A DNA stretch of 64,000 nucleotides from UBA10908 sp964608965 (GCA_964608965.1 CAZSPZ010000002.1:1-64000), one strand, 5' to 3'; counted from the first letter of the stretch, positions 34,567-43,524 are shown. Numbers and translations are program-made. Notes: a model not told the origin generated them from the sequence alone.

Positions 34567-35232
34567 ATGAATAAATATGAAAAAGGCAAAAACTATTTAA
34601 TCCGCACCACTCGAACGATTCTCGGATTGTTTTTATACGCCTGCGGTTCTTACTGCGTTATCCGCGCCAGCATCGGCCTGGGCCCCTGGGAAGCTTTTCA
34701 CACAGGAGTTTCCGATTTGCTAAATATATCCTATGGAAATATTGCGGTTATGACGGGCTTTGTTATTTTAGGAATAGACTTCCTGCTCAAGGAACCCATC
34801 GGCCTTGGCACAATACTGAACACATTTTTAATCGGTAAATTCGTGGACTTGTTCTTCTACCTGGACGTCCTTCCGAAAATGAGCAATTTCCCTTCCGGAA
34901 TCGCCCTGCTTCTGGCCGGCCAGTTTATCGTAGCCACCGCCAGTTATTTCTACATAAGCAACGGCCTTGGCTGCGGCCCCAGAGATTCTCTGATGACAGC
35001 GCTTTCCAAACGTCTTCCCAAACTTCCCGTGGGAGCGATCAGAGGTATGATCGAAGGCTCGGCGCTTTTAGTCGGTTTCCTTTTAGGTGCACAAGTAGGC
35101 ATAGGAACAGTCATCGCGATGTTTGGCATCAGCTTTATCATTCAGATGGTCTTCGGATTCTTTAAGTTTGACGTAAAAACCATCAAGCACGAAAATATTG
35201 TGGAAACGTTGAACTATATGACGAAAAAATAG
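34567..35232 (+). CDS. YczE/YyaS/YitT-type integral membrane protein
   Basis: A 221-residue protein with about five hydrophobic helices. The pattern LFLYACGSYCVIRASIGLGPWEAFHTG near the N-terminus and NGLGCGPRDSLMTALSKR in the middle are typical of YczE-like proteins; two related half-segments (GLGPWE and GLGCGPRD) suggest an internal repeat. Function unknown. The ATG at 34567 is used because AGAGGAG lies just upstream; an earlier ATG overlaps the DUF2148 gene and lacks a site. A strong terminator follows. Confidence 0.82.
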   Translation: MNKYEKGKNYLIRTTRTILGLFLYACGSYCVIRASIGLGPWEAFHTGVSDLLNISYGNIAVMTGFVILGIDFLLKEPIGLGTILNTFLIGKFVDLFFYLDVLPKMSNFPSGIALLLAGQFIVATASYFYISNGLGCGPRDSLMTALSKRLPKLPVGAIRGMIEGSALLVGFLLGAQVGIGTVIAMFGISFIIQMVFGFFKFDVKTIKHENIVETLNYMTKK

Positions 35233-35247
35233 AAGATAGAATTTAGA

Positions 35248-35278
35248 AAGATGGACGCGAATGCGTCCATCTTTTTTT
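35248..35278 (+). terminator. Intrinsic terminator; left boundary of the defence island
   Basis: An 11-bp stem (AAGATGGACGC with its complement, 35248-35258 and 35263-35273), GAAT loop, then seven T. It ends the trpS-to-YczE gene group. Confidence 0.93.
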
Positions 35279-35282
35279 AACA

Positions 35283-35309
35283 CTGGGTGCAAGTTCCGCC
35301 TACGAAGAG
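35283..35309 (+). repeat. Imperfect 27-bp direct repeat, copy 1 (mrr flank)
   Basis: Matches 36506-36532 at 23 of 27 positions (both start CTGGGTGCAA, share CCGCCT and end CGAAGAG). The two copies bracket the broken mrr gene and a small ORF. Could be attachment or target sites, or remnants of a duplicated coding end. Confidence 0.5.
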
Positions 35310-35438
35310 GTTAGAAAGCTTGCTGTCAGAGCTGTCATTTTTCCCCAATCGTTGACGTGGAACATAAAACAGATTAATGTAGAATGTAGTAAATATTAGC
35401 AACAAAACAAATTTTTGTTTTAATGAAAGGGTAAAAGC

Positions 35439-36338
35439 ATGATTCCTGATTTTCAAACAATAATGCTGCCATTATTGACACTATTTAAAGATACAGAAGA
35501 ATAGACAACAAAAGAGCTACGCGAATCAATGATATCTTTCTTCAGTATTTCAGAAGAAGAGCAAATGGAAAAAACACCATCAGGCAAGCAATTTCTTTAT
35601 TATAATCGTGTTGCCTGGGCTATTGCATACCTTAAAATGGCAGATTTAATTTCTTCTCCATCCCGTGCAGTATATAAACTGACGAATCAAGGAAGAGCAG
35701 TTTTAGAGGATCCACCGGCTAAAATAACGATATCTTTCTTAAAAAAGTTTGAAAATTTTTCAAAAAATCGAAACCCTGAAAAGGATGAGGAGATTGAAGA
35801 TGGTAATCGAATCGCCGAAAAAACTCCCGATGAATTAATAGAGATTGGCTATAAACAAATCAGGAACGAATTATCTTCGCAACTATTAGAGCAGATTAAA
35901 AAGGTCTCGCCATATTACTTCGAAAAACTTGTACTGGATTTACTCATTAAGATGGGTTATGGCGGGTCAGAAATAGAAAATGGGCAAGTTACACCTAAAA
36001 GTTCCGACGAAGGAATAGATGGAATTATTAAAGAAGATAAACTTGGTTTGGATAAAATATATATCCAGGCAAAAAAGTGGGAAAATAGTGTCGGACGGCC
36101 AGAAATACAAAAATTTGTAGGCGCATTACAAGGCAAGCGAGCAAAAAAAGGAGTTTTTATTACCACTTCAATATTTTCAAAAGAGGCTTCAGAATACGCA
36201 GAAAATTTAGATGTTTCGGTAATTCTTATAGATGGGCAAAAATTAGCAAACTACATGATTGAGAATGAACTGGGGATATCAATAAAGCAGAATTATAAGC
36301 TTTATAATATTGATACAGATTATTTTCTTGAGGAATAG
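35439..36338 (+). pseudogene. mrr: Mrr-type restriction endonuclease interrupted by an in-frame amber codon
   Basis: The reading frame from ATG 35439 (AAAGGG 7 nt upstream) encodes the conserved Mrr N-terminus (IPDFQTIMLPLL), then TAG at 35502-35504 (codon 22). The same frame continues without further stops for 278 codons: winged-helix part (SGKQFLYYNRVAWAIAYLK; YKLTNQGRAVL) and the Mrr catalytic domain with SSDEGIDG and YIQAKKW, that is the D-x-G and QxK nuclease residues. Mrr cuts methylated DNA in a type IV manner. A downstream ATG at 35529 could give a shortened protein lacking about 30 residues, but no ribosome site precedes it. The region is more AT-rich than its neighbours, fitting transfer. 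Confidence 0.82.
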
Positions 36339-36341
36339 ATA

Positions 36342-36419
36342 ATGAGCAATCCAAATTTAAACCCCTCAAATCTGAAGGATTTAAAAGCAATTAATGATAG
36401 TTTGACAGACTTCGCATAA
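36342..36419 (+). CDS. 25-residue hypothetical ORF after mrr
   Basis: A short ORF (MSNPNLNPSNLKDLKAIN and a few more residues) beginning 3 nt after the mrr stop, with a GAGGAA-like site partly inside the mrr end. It may be the leftover start of a deleted gene. No recognisable family. Confidence 0.3.
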   Translation: MSNPNLNPSNLKDLKAINDSLTDFA

Positions 36420-36669
36420 TAAAGAACTCACACTTACGGCACATTTAGCAAAGTTCGCACCTATGTTTCTGATTTCTCAAATAGTTAAGAATCTACACTT
36501 CATCGCTGGGTGCAATCACCGCCTGCGAAGAGTAGGTAATGTGATCCGGTTCAAGGGCATCGGCAAGGCAGAACACTAGTTCTAATTTGTCAAATAGCAT
36601 TTGTTTTTAGGGAGTACAAAAAAGAGATCATTATACGAACCATTCTGCGAGAAAAAGAAAGTGGAAGAA
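36420..36669. other. Non-coding junction before the methylase, with repeat copy 2
   Basis: No credible gene. It contains the second copy of the 27-bp direct repeat (36506-36532). I see no clear promoter for the methylase; the segment looks like a recombination junction. Confidence 0.45.
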
Positions 36670-38412
36670 ATGAACGAAAAAAAAACCCCTGTATTGATGA
36701 AGTCAAAGCATCGCGTTCAAAAGCATGGTGAAGTTTTTACGCCGCAATGGGTGGTAGACAAGATGCTTGCGATACCGGGAATCAAAGAACGGATAAAGGA
36801 TGTCTTTGCGACTTTTCTTGAACCGAGTGCAGGCGAAGGCGCATTTTTGCTTGCTATCGAAGATATGAAGCTGAAGTTTGTTACGGCTACCTACAACGGA
36901 GATTCGTGGAGTACCTATGCGCTTTGGGCATTATCGGGAATCTACGGCATCGAATTTTTGGAGGATAATCTGGAAGCGGCAAGACAAAATATGCTGGAGT
37001 TGTTTGCGGATTACTACGAAACTGCGCTTTGTTCCACGTTGTCTAAAAGGTCAGATCTTTATAAGTCAGCTCGAACCATCATCTGGGCGAATGTCGTGCA
37101 GGGAGATACCCTTATACGCAAGAATAATTCAGATGAGCAGATTGTCTTTAGCCGATGGAAACCTGTCGAGGAGTTTCCGGGAAAGGTACAGCGCATTACC
37201 TTTCCGTATGCATCCCTTTTCGGAGAAGAAGACATTTCAAATGATGGCGTACAGATAGGTTTTTTTGACACCCAAAAGACCAATGGACAATCAGAAAACA
37301 ATTCACAAGAATATTATGCGACCACCAATATCGAACAGGTGTGGAAAGAAGAAAAGGATGTGGCCAATCAAAAACCTCTCAAATTTAAATTCGATGTCGT
37401 AATTGGCAATCCTCCGTATCAAGAAGAATCAACCGGTGAAGGGACACAAACTCCGCCAATTTATCACAAGTTCATGGATGAAGCCTATAAAATCGCAAAT
37501 CGGGTCAGTTTTATTACTCCCGCACGTTTTCTTTACAACGCAGGCGCGACACCGAAAGCATGGAATCAAAAAATGTTGGAAGATGAACATTTGAAAGTTG
37601 AGTATTTCGAACAAGATAGTTCGAAAGTATTTTCAAACACCGATATCAAGGGTGGTGTTGCTGTCACTTACAGAGATGCTAATGTCGAATTTGGTGCTAT
37701 AGGAACGTTTACGGCATTCCCGGAGCTAAACAGCATCTTGAAAAAGGCTTTGGCTATAGATAGCGGAAGCTTCAGCAGTATTTTTTATAATCGAGGTGCT
37801 TATCGTTATACTGAAAAGTTGGATAGCGATTTTCCTGGTATGAGAGCTCGAGTGCAAGGAAATACTGAGTACAGAGTTGAGTCTAGCGCGTTTGATAAGC
37901 TGAGTGATATCTTCTTTGATAATAAACCTGATGACGGAAATACATACATTCAGTTGTTAGGACTTCAGAGCAATAAGCGTGTGTATAAATGGGTTCGTCA
38001 AAATTACATCTCGCGTCCTTCGAGTTTTACCAAATACAAAGTGTTTGTCCCTGCCGCAAATGGTAGCGGAGCTCTTGGCGAAGTGCTTAGCACGCCTTTA
38101 ATAGGCACGCCTTTAATAGGCACGACGGAAACATTTTTATCAGTTGGGGCATTTGAAACTAAAAAAGAGGCAAGTGCAGCGCTAAAATATGTGTGTTCCA
38201 AGTTTGCTCGTGCGCTTCTTGGTGTTTTAAAAGTTACACAACATAATTCTTCAGAAAAATGGAAATATGTTCCGCTCCAGGATTTCAGCTCTGCGTCCGA
38301 TATCGACTGGACGAAAACGGTTCGGGAGATAGATCAGCAACTTTATAAAAAGTATGGACTTGATGATACGGAAATCGAATTCATAGAATCTCACATAAAG
38401 GAGATGAAGTAA
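36670..38412 (+). CDS. Eco57I-type adenine-specific DNA methyltransferase
   Basis: A 580-residue N6-adenine methylase. The N-terminal KHGEVFTPQWVVDKML is the helper motif of this group, FLEPSAGEGAFLLAI (about residues 48-62) is SAM motif I, and VIGNPPYQE (about 245-253) is the catalytic NPPY motif IV. The C-terminal 250 residues would be the target-recognition part; it holds an exact 15-bp tandem duplication (38091-38120). ATG 36670 is chosen for its GGAAG site; a TTG 23 codons earlier adds unlikely sequence. It overlaps the start of the helicase-nuclease gene by 1 nt, so the two form a restriction-modification pair. Confidence 0.87.
   Translation: MNEKKTPVLMKSKHRVQKHGEVFTPQWVVDKMLAIPGIKERIKDVFATFLEPSAGEGAFLLAIEDMKLKFVTATYNGDSWSTYALWALSGIYGIEFLEDNLEAARQNMLELFADYYETALCSTLSKRSDLYKSARTIIWANVVQGDTLIRKNNSDEQIVFSRWKPVEEFPGKVQRITFPYASLFGEEDISNDGVQIGFFDTQKTNGQSENNSQEYYATTNIEQVWKEEKDVANQKPLKFKFDVVIGNPPYQEESTGEGTQTPPIYHKFMDEAYKIANRVSFITPARFLYNAGATPKAWNQKMLEDEHLKVEYFEQDSSKVFSNTDIKGGVAVTYRDANVEFGAIGTFTAFPELNSILKKALAIDSGSFSSIFYNRGAYRYTEKLDSDFPGMRARVQGNTEYRVESSAFDKLSDIFFDNKPDDGNTYIQLLGLQSNKRVYKWVRQNYISRPSSFTKYKVFVPAANGSGALGEVLSTPLIGTPLIGTTETFLSVGAFETKKEASAALKYVCSKFARALLGVLKVTQHNSSEKWKYVPLQDFSSASDIDWTKTVREIDQQLYKKYGLDDTEIEFIESHIKEMK
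38091..38120 (+). repeat. Exact 15-bp tandem duplication in the methylase gene
   Basis: CACGCCTTTAATAGG occurs twice in direct succession and encodes the doubled peptide TPLIG-TPLIG. The change is in frame (5 residues). It lies in the C-terminal, presumably DNA-recognition, half. Confidence 0.85.
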
Positions 38413-41400
38413 TGGCAAGCACAGCAATTAAAGCCATCAATCAGGGACGTCCTACTCTTTACGCATATACGACGCCTAACGATATGACAAAAAAAGGCTG
38501 GGTTAAAATCGGCTATACAGATCGCGCCGCGGAAACACGCATAAACGAGCAGACGCACACGTCCGACACGAAATACGAATTGCTTTGGTCTCATGATGCA
38601 CGATACGATGGCGGCGAATATTTTACGGATGACGATTTCCATTGGTACTTAACGCAATGCGGTATTGAACGTGGAAAATTTCAGAGTTCGGGCAGGCCCT
38701 CTGAGTGGTTCTATTTCGGCGAGGGAAAAGAAGCGCAAGCAGAAGCGTTATTTAAGAAGTTTGTATTCAAAGACTATAGCCAGATACAGTTTTCTGTGCA
38801 AGGGACACAGTACCAGCTTCGGGAGGAACAAGCCGATGCCGTGGGGCGTACACTTGCCTATCTAAAATCTAAAAAGAAGCCAACAGACTTTCTTTGGAAT
38901 GCGAAGCCGCGTTTTGGAAAGACACTCGCAACGTATGATTTCGTTCGCAAAGGCGGTTTCAGAAATGTTCTGATTGTCACCAACCGGCCTGCGATTGCAA
39001 ATTCCTGGTACGATGACTTTGAAAAATTCATCAAGTGGCAGGAACCCGATATGTTCTTTATATCCGGAACGGATTCCCTTAAAAAAACGAGAGCGCTGTC
39101 TCGCGCAGAATATCTGGAGGTTTTGACGAATTCCGGCATAGCGGATAGCAGCAACTTTAAGCAAATCGCTTTTGTGAGCCTTCAAGATTTAAAGGGGTCG
39201 ATCTCTTTTGGCGGCGTTATCGAAAAGCTCGAATGGGTGGCCGCAACCAAGTGGGATCTGCTGGTCGTTGACGAGGCCCACGAAGGAGTGGATACGTCAA
39301 AAACCGATTGGGCATTTTCCAGGATTATGCGGGATTTTACTTTACATATGTCCGGCACGCCATTTAAGGCGATCGCCAACAGCAAATTCGGCGCGGAGCA
39401 AATATATAACTGGTCCTATGCCGATGAACAGGAAAAAAAGAAGAACTGGGATTACGAAAAGGGCGGCAATCCATACGAGCCGTTGCCTCAGCTTAATATG
39501 TTTACTTTCCAGCTTTCTGCGATGATCGAAGAGAAGCTTCTCGAAGGGCAGACCATCGGGGAAACGACGTATGATTTTGCTTTCGATTTAAATGAATTCT
39601 TCGCTGTTGAAGAAGGAAAGACTACTTTTAAACACGAGAAGGATGTAAAGAAGTGGTTGGAAAGATTGACGAAAAACGAAAAATATCCATTTTCGACTCC
39701 TGCCCTGCGAAAAGACCTAAAACACACGTTTTGGATTTTGGATAGAGTTGCCAGCGCAAAGGCTTTGGCAAAGCTGCTCAGCGATGATGCTGTGTTTATG
39801 CACCACAAGATTATCATCGCCGCCGGGGACGGCAGGGATTTGAACGAAGAGGCAGAAGATTTTATTTCAAATGAAAAGAGCTACGATAAAGTGCGCAAGG
39901 CTATTGCCGAAAACGAGTACACGATTACGCTCAGTGTCGGGCAATTGACCACAGGCGTAACCATTCCCGAGTGGACGGCGGTTATGATGCTGAGCAACAT
40001 TGCCAGTCCTGCTCTATATATGCAAGCTGCGTTTCGTTCGCAAAACCCCTACCATTACGAGCGGAACGGTAAGTATTATAAAAAAGAAAATGCCTACATA
40101 TTCGATTTTGCACCTGACCGAACGCTGGTGATGTTCGATGATTTCGCCAACAAACTACTCGGCGAAGGTAGCGCGAGCGAGAAGGATCGTCCGGAAAACA
40201 TCAAACGACTGCTTAACTTCTTTCCTGTCATCGGAGAGGATGAGCACGGCACGATGGTACCCTTGGATGCCACGCAGGTTCTCACCATTCCAAAAACCAT
40301 CTTGGCAACAGAGGTGGTGAAGCGCGGGTTTATGAGCAATTTACTGTTTGCTAACATCTCCGGAATTTTCGCTTTACCTAAAGAGATTGTTGACGGGATT
40401 TTAAGCGGGCTTCCGGTAGAAAAGCAAGGAAAGAAAGACACGTCTGCTACGAACGTGGATTTATCGGATGTCAAAGTGGACCAAGACGGCAACGTGGTTG
40501 TCCCGCTTGAAACCATTATCAGTAAGACGAACGAGCTATTTGGCAACAAGGTGTACGATGTTTCCACCATGACAAATGCCGTAGAGGCAGCTGTCGGCGA
40601 TATCTCGTCGGAGGCATACGGTCACAAAGATGTTACCGCTAAAATTGTTGATGTTGCTATGAGTTTGGCAAAGCCAATTATTGTAGATACGATCAAGACC
40701 GGTTTTGAATTGACAAATGCACAGGCGGATAGAATAGAAAAACAGCTCAAAGAGACGATTGCCGAAAAGGTTAAAACGGTTGAGAATGATAATTACCGAA
40801 AGCAATTCGAGGTCAAGCAAAAGGTTGCAGAGGAAATTAAGATCGCAGAGGAATCGCTTAAAGAAGATGAGCTGGAGGTAGCCGTCAAAGAAATACAAGC
40901 CAGGCAGCAAGAGGAATTCGATAAGCTGCATGCAGAGTTTGCCAAGAACCTTAATGAGACGATAAAAGAAACGATAGAGGAGCAGAAGACGGCTCAGGTC
41001 CAAGAGCAGGCGCAGAATAAGGCAAAGAAAAATAAGGATTCCAAGGAAGAAGAAGTGCGCGGACATCTTCGCGGATTTGCAAGGACGATTCCAAGCTTTT
41101 TGATGGCCTACGGGGAGAGGAATACGAGACTCAGCAACTTTGATGACTATACTCCGGAAGAGGTATTTCTCGAAGTGACTGGCATTACGGAAGAGCAGTT
41201 CAGATTCTTGCGAGACGGCGGATCATATATTGATGAAACGACCGGGGAAGAAAAGTATTTTAGCGGAGGACTATTCAATGGAATAGTCTTCGATGAAGCG
41301 ATACAGGAATTCTTGAATATACGGGAAAAGCTCGCAGATTATTTTAACGAAACGCACGAAGAAGACATTTTTAACTACATTCCCCCGCAAGAGACCAATC

Positions 41401-41795
41401 AGATTTATACGCCTAAACAGGTCGTAAAAATGATGGTGCAAAAGCTGGAGGACGAAGATCCGCATGTGTTTGAGGATCCGGACAAAACCTTCATCGATCT
41501 TTTTATGAAATCCGGACTTTATATCACGGAACTGGTAAAACGCCTATTTAATAATCCCGTGATGAAAGAGAAGATACCAGATAATGATGAACGGATGAAG
41601 CACATCCTCGAGAAGCAATTGTATGGGCTTGCGCCCAGCGATATTATCTATCAGATTGCTACGAATTATATTTTCAGCTTTGATACAGAAAACAGAATCA
41701 GCCGCAGACATTTCAAGAGTATCGATACCAGGCTGGCTGTCAAGGAAGAGAAACTGGAGGAATTGCTGGCTGAAACATTCGACGACACAAAATAG
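38412..41795 (+). CDS. GIY-YIG nuclease - SF2 helicase restriction protein with a methylase-like C-terminus
   Basis: An 1127-residue protein. Residues about 14-110 resemble GIY-YIG/T5orf172 nucleases (LYAYTTPND, GWVKIGYTDRAAETR). Residues about 135-560 are an SF2 helicase: Walker A PRFGKT (165-171), DEAH (287-290), SGTP (314-317) and motif VI QAAFRSQ (about 538). A coiled-coil, Lys/Glu-rich stretch covers about 760-880. Near 995-1040 the sequence IYTPKQVVKMMVQKL then FIDLFMKSGLYITEL looks like the first part of an adenine methylase with a degenerate SAM motif I and no NPPY. It likely translocates on and cuts unmethylated DNA, guided by or together with the methylase encoded just upstream. Family assignment is by domains only. 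Confidence 0.82.
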   Translation: MASTAIKAINQGRPTLYAYTTPNDMTKKGWVKIGYTDRAAETRINEQTHTSDTKYELLWSHDARYDGGEYFTDDDFHWYLTQCGIERGKFQSSGRPSEWFYFGEGKEAQAEALFKKFVFKDYSQIQFSVQGTQYQLREEQADAVGRTLAYLKSKKKPTDFLWNAKPRFGKTLATYDFVRKGGFRNVLIVTNRPAIANSWYDDFEKFIKWQEPDMFFISGTDSLKKTRALSRAEYLEVLTNSGIADSSNFKQIAFVSLQDLKGSISFGGVIEKLEWVAATKWDLLVVDEAHEGVDTSKTDWAFSRIMRDFTLHMSGTPFKAIANSKFGAEQIYNWSYADEQEKKKNWDYEKGGNPYEPLPQLNMFTFQLSAMIEEKLLEGQTIGETTYDFAFDLNEFFAVEEGKTTFKHEKDVKKWLERLTKNEKYPFSTPALRKDLKHTFWILDRVASAKALAKLLSDDAVFMHHKIIIAAGDGRDLNEEAEDFISNEKSYDKVRKAIAENEYTITLSVGQLTTGVTIPEWTAVMMLSNIASPALYMQAAFRSQNPYHYERNGKYYKKENAYIFDFAPDRTLVMFDDFANKLLGEGSASEKDRPENIKRLLNFFPVIGEDEHGTMVPLDATQVLTIPKTILATEVVKRGFMSNLLFANISGIFALPKEIVDGILSGLPVEKQGKKDTSATNVDLSDVKVDQDGNVVVPLETIISKTNELFGNKVYDVSTMTNAVEAAVGDISSEAYGHKDVTAKIVDVAMSLAKPIIVDTIKTGFELTNAQADRIEKQLKETIAEKVKTVENDNYRKQFEVKQKVAEEIKIAEESLKEDELEVAVKEIQARQQEEFDKLHAEFAKNLNETIKETIEEQKTAQVQEQAQNKAKKNKDSKEEEVRGHLRGFARTIPSFLMAYGERNTRLSNFDDYTPEEVFLEVTGITEEQFRFLRDGGSYIDETTGEEKYFSGGLFNGIVFDEAIQEFLNIREKLADYFNETHEEDIFNYIPPQETNQIYTPKQVVKMMVQKLEDEDPHVFEDPDKTFIDLFMKSGLYITELVKRLFNNPVMKEKIPDNDERMKHILEKQLYGLAPSDIIYQIATNYIFSFDTENRISRRHFKSIDTRLAVKEEKLEELLAETFDDTK

Positions 41796-41822
41796 TTTTG
41801 AGTCTTTATTCTATGGATTTTA

Positions 41823-41864
41823 TTGACAACACACAAATACGCGGATATACTTTGGATATCCAAC
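41823..41864 (+). promoter_or_regulatory. mazEF promoter and likely operator
   Basis: Perfect TTGACA (41823-41828), 17-nt spacer, TATACT (41846-41851). GGATAT occurs twice around the -10 (41843 and 41854), the second as the palindrome GGATATCC (41854-41861), the kind of site a dimeric MazE would bind to autoregulate. Confidence 0.75.
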
Positions 41865-41883
41865 AAATAAGGGGGACTGTAAA

Positions 41884-42141
41884 ATGGAAATGGCAACAAA
41901 GATTTTTGCCCTTGGCAACAGCAATGCAGTACGCTTGCCCAAAATTGTGATGGAAGCACTGGCCCTGAAAGCTGAGGATCCCGTCATAATAGAAATAGTT
42001 AACAACGAAGAAATTGTTCTAAGAAAAAAAGAAACCTCGGAGCAATACCCTTCTATTAAAGCATTGCTTTGTGGTTATTCGGGGAGCTATAAGCCTTCCG
42101 AGATGGATTCCGCAGAGACCATCGGAAGGGAACTGATTTAA
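41884..42141 (+). CDS. mazE: AbrB/MazE-type antitoxin
   Basis: An 85-residue protein. The N-terminal swapped-hairpin DNA-binding fold is recognisable (MATKIFALGNSNAVRLPKIV, then a beta strand VIIEIVNNEEIVLRKK), and the C-terminal 35 residues would wrap the toxin. GGGGG lies 6-7 nt upstream of the ATG. Its stop codon overlaps the toxin start by 1 nt (TAATG). It should repress its own promoter. Confidence 0.88.
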   Translation: MEMATKIFALGNSNAVRLPKIVMEALALKAEDPVIIEIVNNEEIVLRKKETSEQYPSIKALLCGYSGSYKPSEMDSAETIGRELI

Positions 42142-42479
42142 TGGCTTATCAACCAAAATCAGGCGATATCATCTGGGTAGATTTCAATCCTCAGGCAGGC
42201 CATGAGCAAAGCGGGCGAAGGCCTGCCCTTGTTGTGTGGGGCAACGATGCTCTCGAAATGATTCCGATGATGTCCCTGGTCTGCGCAATCAGCAATACAG
42301 ACAATGGATTCCCACTCCATGTTGCATTGGATTCAGAAAGCACAGACACAATCGGGTTTGTTCTCTGTGAGCAGAATCGCGTGTTTGACCTCGAAGCCCG
42401 GAACGCAGCATACAAGGATATTGTCTCCCCACAGGTTCTAAAGAAGGTAAAAGATATTTTGCGTGCACTGCTTGATTAA
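42141..42479 (+). CDS. mazF: MazF-family mRNA interferase toxin
   Basis: A 112-residue PemK/MazF fold. GDIIWVDFNPQAGHEQSGRRPALVV carries the conserved Arg used in RNA cleavage, followed by MSLVCAISNT (the conserved Ser/Thr position) and QNRVFDL. Cleaves mRNA at short motifs when freed from MazE. Closer to the ChpB/PemK-like branch by its GHEQSGRRP loop. Sits directly after the restriction system, closing the island. Confidence 0.92.
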   Translation: MAYQPKSGDIIWVDFNPQAGHEQSGRRPALVVWGNDALEMIPMMSLVCAISNTDNGFPLHVALDSESTDTIGFVLCEQNRVFDLEARNAAYKDIVSPQVLKKVKDILRALLD

Positions 42480-42531
42480 AGAAAAGGGGCACGAAAAATA
42501 TCTTTTTTTATACTCAAAATAGTTTCTAATT

Positions 42532-43524
42532 CTATAATTCACATTCCGCAAAAGCCGCTATCAACTTTCCGCAGTTTTCTACGTCTTTCCTGTCCACCAT
42601 TTCCTGAGGCGAATGGACATAACGGCAGGGAATCGAAATTCCTCCGGTCACGACGCCCGAACGAGACACGTGGATGGAGCCGGCATCGGTGCCGCCCCTT
42701 CTTATGACATCCGTTTGATAAGGTATATTATTTTTAATGGATAGGTCCGTAAGCTTCTTTACCATTTCGGGGTGGCATATCACAGAGGTATCCATAACTT
42801 TTATTGCGGCACCGCCTCCCAGCTTCGTACTTCCGTAATGCTTTGTTCCAAGTTGATCATCGGCAGGGGTAACATCCAAAACCACGGCATAATCGGGGTC
42901 GATCGCATAAGCCGCGGGCTTTGCACCCCGTAGACCCGGTTCTTCCTGCGAAGTGAACACGAAATACAGATCGTTTTCGCTTTTCTGACTTTTTTCCATG
43001 CCGATGAGCTGGGCAATGCACGAGATTCTATTGTCCAGGTAAGGAGATATATAACAATTTCCGGCCTCGTTGGAAGGGGAATCATACACTGCAGTGTCTC
43101 CGATTTTTATACGGGCAGCAGCTTCCTCTTCGTTTTTCACTCCGATGTCGATGTACAGGTCGTCCAGCGTCATCTTTGACACTTCGACGCCCTGGTCAAG
43201 ACAAACGGTACCGCGGGTTCCGTTTTTAAAGCGTATGGGAGTATAAAGAATCTTCTCCGGGGAGAGACCTCCGATTTTTCCGAATCGCAGAAATCCGGCC
43301 TTGTCTATGTGGGTAACGATAAATCCAATCGAGTCCATGTGTGCGGCGAACATGATTTTAGGTCCTTTGCCTTTTCGGTGTGCGATAAGGTTTCCAAGGG
43401 CATCCGTATAAATTTCGTCCGCATAAAGCGAAGCAAGCATTTTTATAAGTTCTGCAATTTCGCCTTCTTCTCCCGACGGCGAATGGCAGGCGTTCAGATC
43501 CCTTAATGTTTTGAGAATATTCAT
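42532..43524 (-). CDS. M42-family aminopeptidase, paralogue 1
   Basis: A 330-residue zinc or cobalt aminopeptidase of the FrvX/YsdC/PepA type, which forms dodecameric tetrahedral shells in known members. Metal-site motifs: AAHMDSIGF (His, Asp), DNRISCIAQL (bridging Asp), TSQEEPGLRGA (catalytic and metal Glu), LDVTPADD, and the last His in YVHSPQEM. It starts directly after the stop of paralogue 2 (TAGATG), with AGGAGG 8 nt upstream. Last of three tandem M42 genes, all minus strand. Confidence 0.92.
   Translation of the reverse strand: MNILKTLRDLNACHSPSGEEGEIAELIKMLASLYADEIYTDALGNLIAHRKGKGPKIMFAAHMDSIGFIVTHIDKAGFLRFGKIGGLSPEKILYTPIRFKNGTRGTVCLDQGVEVSKMTLDDLYIDIGVKNEEEAAARIKIGDTAVYDSPSNEAGNCYISPYLDNRISCIAQLIGMEKSQKSENDLYFVFTSQEEPGLRGAKPAAYAIDPDYAVVLDVTPADDQLGTKHYGSTKLGGGAAIKVMDTSVICHPEMVKKLTDLSIKNNIPYQTDVIRRGGTDAGSIHVSRSGVVTGGISIPCRYVHSPQEMVDRKDVENCGKLIAAFAECEL

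Noticed and set aside
35502..35504. Amber codon in mrr read as pyrrolysine or another amino acid
   Set aside because: TAG is used as an ordinary stop in nearby genes (for example the mrr end itself and trpS), and no pyrrolysine genes are in the window.
36540..36580. Possible tRNA T-arm-like sequence (GGTTCAAG)
   Set aside because: No matching acceptor, D or anticodon arms around it.
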